A stretch of DNA of 64,000 nt from the NCBI RefSeq assembly GCF_030272615.1, contig NC_081414.1, positions 812,673,069-812,737,068 of the forward strand, in the 5' to 3' direction. The notes below the pieces were generated by a model. It saw only the letters and a program-made list of their open reading frames with translations. It ran no database searches and was not told the origin of the DNA. Source of the DNA: Cryptomeria japonica (taxonomy: Eukaryota > Streptophyta > Pinopsida > Cupressales > Cupressaceae). Below are positions 8,590 through 19,065 of this stretch, in pieces. A program made the position numbers and the translations under genes. How positions within the stretch are numbered: the first letter of the stretch is position 1; each line of letters starts with the position of its first letter.

Positions 8590-11500
8590 ATGATGAAGAG
8601 GGAAGGTCCTAAGTTCAACAGAGATAACTTTAAGCTATGGAAGGATAGAATAAAGATCTACATTAAAAGTATGGGTGCTCAACACTAGAACTATGTTGAG
8701 AATACTTATGTTGTCCCTACCGATACTCTCACCGATGATCAAAGAAGAGAAATTAAGGAGAATGGGCAAGTCATGGAAGCTTTTATCAGCAATCTATCTG
8801 ATATTAAGTTTATAGATGTTCAAGATAAAGACAATCCCAAAGATGTATGGGATACTCTGGAGTCTATCTATGGCGGTGATGAGCATGTAAAGCAAGTTAA
8901 GGAAGAAAGCCTTAGGGGATAATTTGAAGACATGCAGATGGTTGAAGGAGAGAGACCATTCAACAATATGGGATAAGAATTAAAACTGTTGTTGGAGACA
9001 TCAAGAGTGCAGGAGGTATAATGGATGATTCCACTGTTGTTAGCAAAGTTTTGAGAACATTATTACTAGTCTATGCAATAAGGGTTTCCACTACTCAGGA
9101 GTTGAGATCTATTGACATGACCAAGGTATCCCTTGATTCTATCATTGCTAAGTTGACCGCATATGAGCTAAACAGTTATAATGGTAGTGTTTAGAAGATT
9201 GAATCAGCCTTTAGAGCATCTGTTGCACTATCTAGAAAGGGAAAAGAGGTTAGTACCAGCTGTGAACCCAAACAAAGCAGAGAATTGGATGATGAGAAGA
9301 TCCTGATGGAGTTTGAAGCTCTTCTTGCCAAAAGACTTCCTAAGAGAATTGGAAAATAAAGAGGTAAGCTCCCTTTGAAATGTTTTTCTTGTAATAGGAT
9401 AGGGCACATTGTTGTAAACTGTCCCAATAGTGATAATAAGGACAAACCGGAGAAGTTCAAAAAGTCCAAAGGAGGAAATAGGAGAAACTATCTTGTTGTA
9501 GTTGATGAAGGTGTCACTAATGATGAATCAGAAGATGAAGAAAGCAAAGACATAGTGTTTGTATCCATTAAGGAAGATGTGTCAAACAAGAAGGCTCTTG
9601 TCTCCCGCTTTGATAATTATAATGAGTGGATTATTGACAGTGGTTGTTCTCACCACATGACTGGTGACTGGAGAAAGTTTCAGTCTCTGGAAGACTATGA
9701 TGGAGGTGTAGTCCGATTTGGTAATGATGCACCATGTATGGTAAAAGGCAAAGAGTCCATCTCTCTTAATGGAAAAAGAAGTGATAACAATATGTATTGG
9801 GTAGAAGGTCTCAGGCATAACCTTTTGAGTGTTGCCCAGCTGAATGATAAAGGATTTACTCTGGAATTCAAAGATGGAGTTTGAAAAATAAAAGGAAAGA
9901 GTGGTGAACTGATGGCCACCGGTATGCAGACCAAAGGTAACTTATTTCAATTGACTACAAATATCAGTCAATGTCTAATGGCTAATTCTGATGACAGTTG
10001 GATATGGCATAGGATACTTTTCCATGTAAATTTTGATAACATTGTGAAGGCTAGTAAGATCAAGGCAGTTAAAGGATTGTTTGTGCTGAACAAACCAGAG
10101 AATCCTTTGTGCAAAGAATGTCAACTGGGGAAAATGTCTTCCTCAACCTTCAAAGGTAAATCTTTCACAGCAGATAATTTACTTGATCTTGTGCATATTG
10201 ATTTGTGTGGTCCTATGAAAACTAGGAGTGTTCAGGGAGATAGGTACTTTATGATTCTTATTGATGATTGCTCAAGAATTATGTGGGTCACATTCTTGAA
10301 AGACGAGTCTAGAGCTTTTGAAAAGTTTAAAGGCTTCAGAGCACTAGTTGAAAAGGAAGTCGATAAGAGGATTAAATGCCTTAGAACCAATCAAGGAGGT
10401 GAGTTCACTTCTAGAGAATTCAATAAGTACTGTGAAGAGAACGACATCAAGAGGCAACTATCTGCCCCCTGGACTCCATAGTAGAATGGCCTAGTAGAAA
10501 GGAACAACCAGACTGTAGTTGAAGCAACCAGAATGATGTTGATTCAAGGGAAGGTTGCTCACACTTTTTGGAGAGAAGCAGTGAGCACTGCAGTCTACAC
10601 TATGAACTGGGTACTCATCAAGAAAGGTAAAGATAAAACTCCTTATGAGTAATTGACTGGTAAAACTCCAGTAGTAAGCTACTTTAGAGTGTTTGGTAGC
10701 AAGTGTTATATCAAGAGAAGTGAATACCAGAGCAAGTTTGATGCAAAATGTGATGAGGGAATATTCCTAGTGTATTGCACTAAGAGAAAAGATCTCAAGT
10801 GTTTTGACAATAAGAATCAGAGAATTGTTGAAAGTATCAATGTTAGAGTTGATGAAACTACTGAGAAACCTAAGGAAACTGGTAGTGAGCAAGTGGTAGA
10901 TGAACTGGATGTAACCTTTTGGGAACCGGTTGCAAAACAACCAAGTATAAGTAACAGTGCTCCTACACCAATAGATGTTGATGTAGATGAAGATGAAGAT
11001 AAGGACGAAGAGGAAAAGCAATAGGAATCAGCCAAGACCATTCCTAGGTATGTAAAGTTGCATCATGATCCAAAGCATATCATAGGAGATAAGGATGTAG
11101 AAATTCTTACAAGAAGAAAGGTCAAAGAAAGTTCTTGCATGATTTCTAAATTTGAGCCCAAAATATTTAAAGAGGCACACAAAGATGAAGATTGGATTAA
11201 GCCTATGGAAGAGGAACTTGGCCAGATAGAAAAGAATGGTACATGGTCTTTGGTACCCAGACTTGAGCATAAAAATGTTATTGGCACCAAATGGGTTTTT
11301 AGAAACAAGCTGAATGAAGATGGCATAGTGGTAAGAAACAAAGCAAGATTGGTATGTAAGGGATATGCTCAAGAAGAAGGAGAAGACTATGGAGAAACCT
11401 TTGCTCCAGTAGCTACATTAGAAGGTGTTTGAATGCTACTTGCATTTGCAGCCTTCAAATGATTCAAAGTGTATCAGATGGATGTAAAATATGCCTTTCT

Positions 11501-12652
11501 GAAAGGAATACTTGAAGAGGAAGTATATATAGAGAACCCAGATGGGTTTGCCCTATCAGAAGGCAGTGAAATGGTGTGTAGGCTACATAAAGCCTTGTAT
11601 GGATTGAAGCAAGCACCTAGAGCATGGTATGAACATTTACACTCACATCTTGTGAATATTGGATCTGAAAGAACAATTGAAGATAGCAATATCTATTTGA
11701 AGTCAAAAGGAGATTAGACTCTGATCTGTTCAAGATGAGTCATGCGTTTTCAAATGAAATGAAGAAGGAATTTGAGATGTCACTAATCAGAGAAATTAAG
11801 TTCTTCATTGGACTACAGATTCAACAAATGAAAGATGGTATCTTTATCACTTAGTCCAAGTATGTCAAAGAGGTGTTGAAGACCTTTGGCATGGAAGACA
11901 GCAAACTAGTTGGTACACCAATGATGACCATTTGAAAATTGTCAAAAGAAGATGACTCAACATTGGTGAATGAGAAGGAATACCGGTCAATGATTAATAA
12001 GTTGCACTGTGTAGAACACAATAGACCGGACATAGCACATGCAATGGGCATTGTTGCACATTTTATGAAAAGTCCAAGAGAATCCCACTTGGTAGCAGTA
12101 AAGCGGATTCTTAGATATCTGAAGGGAACTATAGATTATGGATTGTGGTATCCATATAGTAATAATTTCAATCTCAAAGTGTTTACTGATGCCGATTGGG
12201 CTGGTAATGTGGACGACTGGAAGAGCACAATCAGTGGTGAATTCTTTCTTGGTGGTAGACTAGTCTCATGGATGAGCAAAAAGAAAATTTGTATCTCTCA
12301 GTCCATAGCAGAAGAAGAATATGTAGCAGCATTTATGAACTGCACTCAAACAATTTGGATGAAGCATGTATTAAGTGGTTTCAAAGTCCCTGTATCTAAA
12401 CCGGTAAGTATATTTTGTGACAACACAAGTGCAATTAAAATTTCCAAGAATCCGATATTGCATGCTAGAACCAAGAACTTCGAGCTCAAGTATCATTTCT
12501 TGAGGGAGAAAGTTCAGAACAAAGAGGTTGTATTGGAAAATGTTTCTAGTAAGGAGCAGTTAGTAGATATTTTTACTAAGCCTATACCGAAGGCTACATT
12601 TACTTATTTAAGAGGTGAATTAGGGGTGTTGCCCCTTCAAGAGGTGAACTAA
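8590..12652 (+). pseudogene. Copia gag-pol polyprotein, inactivated
   Basis: The ATG at 8590 starts a gag with stops and a frameshift near 8970. A CCHC knuckle CFSCNRIGHIVVNC lies near 9380-9422. The aspartic protease has DSGCSHHMTGD near 9637. The integrase zinc domain (H..H..CKEC) is at about 9998-10120. The integrase core keeps the first Asp (HIDLCGP) and the Glu (VERNN, about 10497) but reads RTNQGGEF where the second catalytic Asp is expected, and a stop lies just before QNGLVE. RT runs from about 11150 ([34 protein letters not shown]). The segment holding the FVDD active site is deleted near 11730. RNase H follows (FTDADWAG, FCDNTSAI) and the frame ends at 12652. At least ten nonsense codons are present, several TAG where copy 2 has CAG. 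Confidence 0.9.
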
Positions 12653-12900
12653 AGGTATATGCTCCACATCAGTCAGGTATTGCATTATCAAATCTTTTCA
12701 AGATTTATGTGTTGAAGGATGCTACTCCACAGGGGGAGCAGCATAAAGGAACATGGATGTTTGTGCCTCCACTTTGGCATTGTTGTCAAAGGGGGAGAAG
12801 ATGTGATGCAGAGAAGATATCTGGAGTTTTGAAAACATGTTATATGGAAGAAGATGTAGAGATATCCTTGTGTATTTCCATCAATGCCAAAGGGGTAGAT
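12653..12900 (+). promoter_or_regulatory. Region of three polypurine tracts before the 3' LTR
   Basis: Purine runs occur near 12731 (CAGGGGGAGCAG), 12787 (CAAAGGGGGAGAAG) and 12889 (AAAGGGGTAGA). The last lies directly before the LTR start TGTTGGCA at 12901 and is the probable primer for plus-strand synthesis. Copy 2 has the same three at about 62455, 62395 and 62345. Confidence 0.65.
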
Positions 12901-14364
12901 TGTTGGCATATGTGCAGAGTTTGACGACATGATGGTGTATGTTGTCATTGATGTCAATATGCTGAAGTATGAACTGGTATATTGAAGAAAGCAAACTGGC
13001 AAGTGAATCGATATGGTGGTATGAACCGGTATATGCAAAAAGGTGAACCGGTATGTTGGAATGTGAACCGGTATATGCAAAGTTTGTATAGTGGTTTCAT
13101 TTGATATGACTACCAGTTGGTAGTCTCAGCTTCGGGGTTTCCAATTGATGCATTCTAAGTTTGTGTGATTCGACCGATGACATCCTGTGATGAGTTAGTA
13201 TTGAAATGAAGATTTGATCATGTTGCCACATTAGCTTTGTGTGCATGAAGAATCTCCTTGAGGATCTTGCATGAAGAAGATTGATTCTATCTACCTCAGG
13301 AATGTGCAAAATCTTAGTAAATGGTGGACAACGCGTGATGGGTTATCAGCTTCTAGAAGTGGTGAAGAATGGACGATGGAGAATGTCTTGAGATTTGTTC
13401 AAGATTGTTTTACTCTATGTAATGTGATTAAACGGTTGAGATTGGACTGACTATATTGATAACCTAGATGCTTAGGGTTTTAGGTTTTGGCTGTCGACCT
13501 AATTGTTGTCTATAAGGTCAATGATGGTTTGCACTGTGAAGTTGTTGGCAAATGATTGTATGTGAGATGATTCTTGCCAGACCAAAGAAGTAAGTAGATA
13601 CCTACAGAGTGTAATTGCAGATGTAAAGAAATTGAAGTGGATCTGCCTTGGCATTGAGTGTTGTTATCAGATTAGTGTATTACCTGTTGACTTCTTACCA
13701 TTTCAGCAATTGGAAAATCCCTTTCTCGGGTAGCTTTAACAAGATTTTTGTAAAACCTTTAATAGGGTGACTCAAAATCATTGAGTTCTTTAAATCCTCG
13801 GACAAGGTAACCTTTAACAGGTTTTTAACCTCTAACCGATATTTAGCCATCCGATAACCGAGTGATCCCTAGCAAGATCAATTCCTAGTAGAACCTATTG
13901 TAAAGTCTTTAACCAGACTAGGCTCCTAACAGAGTGGACTTTAGAAGAGTTCAAGAACAACTTGTGGGTATTCATCCCCACCGTGGTTTTTCCCAATTGG
14001 GTTTCCACATGAAAAAATCAGTGTATTATGTGTGATTCTTTTTCATGTGATGTTTTAGTACTTTCTGTTAAGCGATAATGCAAGCCGTTCCAGTGGTCAT
14101 TATATTTTTGATGTATTACTTATTTAAACATATGGGTGAAGTGGAAATGAGATAGTAGGTTTTGTGAAGATCTAAGTGTTACCGGTTTATGACTTTTACA
14201 GTCATTGTGTTTTACTAGTATTGCCTTGATTTAGATTGGTGATGTTGTTTACCTGTTAGTGCAGCCTTTGCAGTTTAAGTTGTTAAAGAATTTTTTGTCT
14301 ATACTGATTCACCCACCCCCCTCTGAATATCTGTTAGGTATTTATTGTTCATCATTATTCATCA
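12901..14364 (+). repeat. 3' LTR of Copia copy 1 (1,464 bp)
   Basis: It starts TGTTGGCATATG and ends TTCATCATTATTCATCA. The 5' end aligns with the LTR of copy 2 (shared ATGTTGTCATTGATGTCAAT and GACTACCAGTTGGTAGTC), and the 3' part with 7899-8518. Four ACCGGT-type words (TGAACCGGTAT) recur between 12970 and 13075. GACTACCAGTTGGTAGTC forms a near-perfect palindrome near 13110. The U5 block CATCCCCACCGTGGTTTTTC is at about 13974. Confidence 0.9.
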
Positions 14365-14365
14365 T

Positions 14366-15162
14366 TGTTGTTACTAGCAAATAGGTCTGGGATATACACC
14401 AATGGGCATATCTATTCCAGATCAGCAAGGCATGTCATGGAAATAATTTGTTATTATTGTAAATGCATTGAGCCGACATCATGCATTAGATACTGTTTCA
14501 TTTGCAATTGATTTTATTGCAATATATTTTAGTGAGCCGACCTATTCAATTGGTCTTAGATTATGGTATAAATGTTATATCTCATCTGTGAGATTAATAT
14601 GTGATTGGAAAAAGGGTTGTAATAAGGTATATGCGAATATAAGCAGAGCTATACATGTAGACATCATTCAAGATTGAAGGAAGGTTTGAGGAAGGCATAT
14701 CAGAGCTAAACCGATACTAAATCCAGCATATGGAGATTTTATTCTATTTAGAACATTATCATTGGATTTAATCATCCAATTGTAACTAGTGTGACTCTCA
14801 TTTGTGATTGAGTAGTGAGCTTTAGGCACTTGGCCTTTCTACATGTGCATACCCCTTATTGTACACACATACTATCTGTAGTAGTATCATCTGATTGTGG
14901 GTAAGGTTTCCCACCATGGTTTTTCCCCTTACAGGGTTTCCACTTACAAATATTGGTGTTATGTGTTGTGGATGTTATTGTCTTTCTATTTCATGCATTA
15001 ATCTTTACCGATACTACAATTAACTGATAGACTGTTTACTGACATAAAGTTTGGTTTATTGATATTGTGCTTTAAGTTTTGGCTAAGTTAATTTTGGTTT
15101 GAATTTACTGGAGAACTGATTCACCCCCCCCCCCACCTCTCAGTTTTCTCTAGGACCTAACA
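14366..15162 (+). repeat. Probable solo LTR, Copia-like
   Basis: The segment begins TGTTGTTACTAG and ends GACCTAACA, inverted termini as in the other LTRs. It has a TATA-like GGTATAAATGT near 14563, a U5 block (TTTCCCACCATGGTTTTTCC) near 14908, and the C-rich CTGATTCACCCCCCC segment just before its end, like the other LTRs here. It starts one base after the Copia 3' LTR end. No primer site or coding sequence follows, and no clear target duplication is seen. The ORF at 14468-14677 is LTR sequence. Confidence 0.5.
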
Positions 15163-15167
15163 TGATT

Positions 15168-15545
15168 TTAGTTGAAAGGGGTTTGATTGTTGGGTTGATA
15201 TGATTGGTATGATTGATATAGTGGGTTTAAAGAAAAAGAAGGTTTACATAACTCTAATGTTGGTTGAATTGAGGTAGGAATGATTTTGTTGAAGAATGAA
15301 GGTTGGCATGTTTGAATGGTCTCACAAGAAGAAGAAGGTTGCTCTAATACTGATCCTCTCATGGCTATCACTTCTTTCATCATATTTTCTAACCAGCCCC
15401 TATGGTTGTTAAGACTAGTCATGTTAGTCACTTGTTGTTGCAAAGTTTTGATTTGTTGAGATAAGGTTTCTATGGATGGCGATGGAATAGGAATGGAAGG
15501 GATGAATCCTCCACCTTCCCTATGAAATGTATAATTCCAATCCAT
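15168..15545 (-). pseudogene. Truncated gag-like N-terminus of the minus-strand Gypsy element
   Basis: The ORF starts at 15545 with MDWNYTFHREGGGFIPSIP and includes a heptad-like segment (LSQQIKTLQQQVTNM) followed by an S/Q/N/P-rich low-complexity tail. The open frame stops at 15168, close to the join with the solo LTR that ends at 15162, so the downstream part is lost. It is the first sustained ORF after the leader, which is where gag should begin. The residues match no conserved gag domain that I recognise, so the call rests on position. Confidence 0.35.
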
Positions 15546-17780
15546 GATATTTGCTTGTTTGGTTTGGACCTAGGATCACAACATGTAAGATATTTTCTCC
15601 ATTTATCTGAATGTGATAATGTTTGATTGAACTTGACCAACTTGTTTGAGTTGAGATTGAGTTTGATTGATCCTATTATTGTGTTTTGGATGTTTAGGGT
15701 ATGACTTTCTAGAATGATTATGCAAATGATGATTAGCTAAGACAGATGTATATGAGGTCTAGATAAGGATGCATATGAGGATGATAATGAGGACTATGCA
15801 AGGACTTGGGATAATAAGGAGGACGTAAATGAGGACTATGCAAGGATTTCCTATGGTCACAAGTGTGTAAATCTTTGAGTTTGTTGGACTGTCTAATGTT
15901 TCAAAATGGAATTTGTTTTCAGTAATTCTATGTGTAGGAAAATTTTTGTGTTTTTTCAAGTCTGAGAACAATTGTTTGGAGGTAGATATAGCTGACTAAA
16001 CTAGTTTTTCAAACAATCTCAAAGAATTCAGAGATATGCAAGATGGGGCCTGAAATAGCCCAAAGAACTAACTCAATACTGGTCTGATACAAGGATACAT
16101 ATAAAAGCACAGAATACAAGCTTAGATTGGAAAGTGGACACCATTCAATGAGGCCCCTACAGCAAAATTTTGAAACAAGATAGACAGATAGAGAGTCTGG
16201 TAGCACTGGCTCCACTCCACGACACACACTTCTCGGGCATGCCAATCTCTCTTACCCCAAAGATCCGAAGATCTTATCACCGAGGGATTTATGTTGCATA
16301 ATGAAAGGTACATGAGGGGTATCTATGGGGTACGATCTGCACTCCCGAAATCACTAAACATAGGATTTTGGGCTACTAAATTGGTTCTTGTTGTAGGGTT
16401 TTGAGGGATCCCGATCCAATGAAGGATTGTTAGAGAAAGCCACTTAATACTTTAGTTGAGCTTATCGGTGTAGGGAAGGCCCCCACATATGTTGAATTCA
16501 CTCAACACTCTAGCCGCCTAACCAGTATGTTTATATAGCAACTCAAAAAACCCACTTGAGAGTACACTGGGAGAGATGATATCCCCAATGCATCCCAATT
16601 TGTAGTACCTCTATGGGGTGATGAAATCCCTAGTCAAAGATACCCCTCACTATGAGGAATAAAATAAAATTGGGTGTCATTATCACCTCCTTCCTTTCTC
16701 CCAAGACCCCGAAGGCAGGTCAAAAGTTAGTTAATGCAACAATAGTTCCACCCCAAACACAATAAAAGTTCTTTCCCTTAATAAAATTAAATATGATTTA
16801 ATCTAATGCAACCTGATTCATGTTCATTTTAAAGCCCAATTTGAGGTGTTGAATACACATGTGCATGTCCATTTTAAACATCAAATTGAAATGTGAAGGC
16901 ATGCATGCCAATTTTTTTTTTATTGATTTTAAGTCCAAATCGAAGTGTTATACATGCATATAAATTTTAACTAATGTTAATTTTAAGCACCAAAAGATGA
17001 AGTGTGAGATTATGCATGCATATCCATTTTAACCATTGTTGATTTTAAGCACCAAAAGATGAAGTGTGAGATTATGAGTGCAATTGATCTAATACCAATC
17101 CGATCTTTTCTATAAATTCGCCATAGGCTGCAAACAGATGATTAGCAGTAAAATCAAATCAACAAAAAATAGAGAATAAAAAATTGACAGAAGTGAATGC
17201 GTGATTATACCTGCCCGATTGCGTGACTCTGTATGGTCGATTGCGTAATTTTGTCAGAGTGATTGTGTGATTTTGACAGAGTGATTGCGTACATCTGTTA
17301 GCATAAATATGTGACAGTGATAAGATAATTGTGTGATACTATCAGGATCAATCCATGACACCTAGGGTGAATGCATGACACTTTTGGCGAATGTGTGACA
17401 ATTTTGGTGAATGTGTGACACTTATGGAAAATGCATGAAGATATTGGCAACTGTGTGACACTTATGGTGAATGCGTGAAGATATTAGCGAATGAGTGAAG
17501 ATATTGGTGAATGCGTGAAGATATTGGCTAATGCGTGAAAATATTGGCAAATGTGTGACTCAAACCAGAAACTGAAAAACTATGAATGCATATTGGTGTC
17601 TACACGAATGTGTAAATTTGTCTATGCGATTGTGTGATTCTATAAACATGATTCTGTAAATATGATTGTGTGATGATGAGATTCACTTTGGAATCCGTAC
17701 AAAACCTACAAAAAATGAAAAAATTCGTACGACCTGCAAAAATCACATAGAAAACAGAAAGGTTAATTAGTTGTTGTTCA
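15546..17780 (-). other. Leader of the minus-strand Gypsy element, non-coding
   Basis: There is no sustained frame. A near-exact doublet containing AAGCACCAAAAGATGAAGTG occurs at about 16985 and 17048. Around 17195-17345 and 17580-17670 the words GATTGCGTGA, GATTGTGTGA and TGTCAGA recur loosely and flank the regular 10-unit minisatellite. ORFs at 15759-15971 and 16009-16313 on the minus strand are short and unconvincing. Confidence 0.5.
17354..17553. repeat. Minisatellite, ten 20-bp units
   Basis: Exactly ten consecutive 20-bp units can be laid out without gaps, each close to CGTGAAGATATTGGCGAATG or its variant with TGTGACACTTATGG. The two unit types are mixed (units 1-4 and 6 are the GACAC type; units 5 and 7-10 are the GAAGATATT type). 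It lies in the leader of an LTR element, about 230 bp from the primer site. Confidence 0.9.
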
Positions 17781-17794
17781 CGTCGGGTTCACCA
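17781..17794 (-). other. Primer binding site, TGGTGAACCCGACG
   Basis: On the minus strand TGGTGAACCCGACG follows the LTR end (GCTACA) after three bases. The same phrase occurs at 21283-21271 after another LTR end. The complementary tRNA is not the initiator Met; I cannot name it from sequence alone. Confidence 0.6.
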
Positions 17795-17797
17795 AAA

Positions 17798-19065
17798 TGT
17801 AGCATGAAAAATTCATCTTTAAATTTAATTATTCAATTAGGAGCAAAGAGAAATCATGAATCCCTATCTAATCAAAGAATTCTAACAAATAGACAATGAA
17901 ATAACACAATCAAATCAAAATAGGAATTATAAAGTAATTCAATCAAAACTCCCTATTATGTGACTGCGTATAGCTTCCATTGCTCTTCTCTTCTATGTGG
18001 TATGATGGCTCTCAGATATTGTGCTAGCAACTTGCAAGTGACACAAAGATTCAAAGTAAATTGTCCAGGATTTAGGAGGATTGAAAATGGAGATTGAATG
18101 CTCAATTTATAGATTGTTGGAGAATATTGATTGAAAGGTGGAACAAATTGATCAAGAGGTGGAACTCAGGTGATCTCACATGAAAATTGATAGTTAAACT
18201 GTTGATTTGGAGGTGAAACAAAATAGATCAAATAGATTAATGGAGTTAACTGATTGAGAAAAAGCTAATTGAAGGAAGAAAAAGAATGATTGGAGGAAAT
18301 AAAGAGGATGGAAAAGAGAACTTTATTTAGAAAAAGCTAACTAGAAGATGGAAATAGAAATTGGAGAGATAATGATTTAATTAATTAATTTAGCATGTGC
18401 TTGCACTTTAACTTAGATTTTCAATTTAATCTTTGCATGAGATTTTAATTCAAATATTGAATTCATTTTAAATTCAATTTAGTATTTGAATATATTTAGA
18501 ACTTTGACTTTGATTTTCAATTTAATCTTTGAAATCATGCAAATGTGTTTGAATTTGGAAGAAAGTAGAAGAATTAATTAAATGAAATAAGAATTTGGGG
18601 GTTTGGAAATGAAGAATTAGAATAATTAATTAGTTAATTAAATAATTTCAAGAAACTCTTTAATTATTTAGAAATTGAATTTTAATTAAATAATAAAGAT
18701 TATTTGAATTAAAGGATTAAATCATAATTAATTAAATAATAAACATTTAATTAATATTTAGAAGAGGGTTGAATGATTAGATGACTAGAGATAGAAATTG
18801 AGAATTAATTTATTAAATAATAAAGATTATTTAAATTGGGGAATTAATCAGAATTAATTAAATAATTAATATTTAATTAATATTTAGAAAAAGGTTAAAA
18901 TATTAAATGATGATAGAAATAGAAAATAAAATAATTAGTAAGATGACGAGGAAATATCAAATTAGAAGAAATAGTTAATTAAATTAATTAAATAATTAAA
19001 GAATTATTTAATCAATTAGACGAATAATTAGTACATGATCATTGAGACATTTTTAGGTGTCTACA
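17798..19065 (-). repeat. LTR of the minus-strand Gypsy element (1,268 bp)
   Basis: The minus strand begins TGTAGACACCTAAAAATG at 19065 and ends CATGCTACA at 17798, with 5-bp inverted ends (TGTAG/CTACA). The middle is very AT-rich with many AATTAATTAAAT runs. A single copy is visible, so whether it is a 5' LTR or part of a broken element depends on the primer site beside it. Confidence 0.65.

Larger units (their letters stand above)
7899..14364 (+). mobile_element. Ty1/Copia retrotransposon, decayed (copy 1)
   Basis: It has a truncated 5' LTR (7899-8518), initiator-Met primer site (8521), gag-protease-integrase-RT-RNase H in Copia order (8590-12652), a polypurine region, and a full 3' LTR (12901-14364). 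Integrase precedes RT, which defines Copia. Numerous stops, frameshifts and a deletion through the RT active site make it inactive. The element at 60842-64000 is another member of the same family, with similar LTRs and RT/RNase H. Confidence 0.9.
15163..19065 (-). mobile_element. Gypsy-type LTR element, 5' part only
   Basis: On the minus strand: a 5' LTR (19065 to 17798) with TGTAG…CTACA ends, a primer site TGGTGAACCCGACG, a long leader with a 20-bp minisatellite, then an ORF start at 15545 that is cut at 15168 near the end of the solo LTR. No pol is present. It is called Gypsy from the LTR/leader style only; the truncated ORF has no diagnostic domain. Confidence 0.55.

Noticed and set aside
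12709-12924. 71-codon ORF after Copia pol
   Set aside because: It spans the polypurine tracts and the LTR start.
16009-16313. Two overlapping minus-strand ORFs
   Set aside because: They lie in the leader of an LTR element, with no domain and no link to the gag-like start at 15545.
17354-17553. CRISPR-like array
   Set aside because: Units are contiguous 20-mers with no spacers, in plant DNA; it is a minisatellite.
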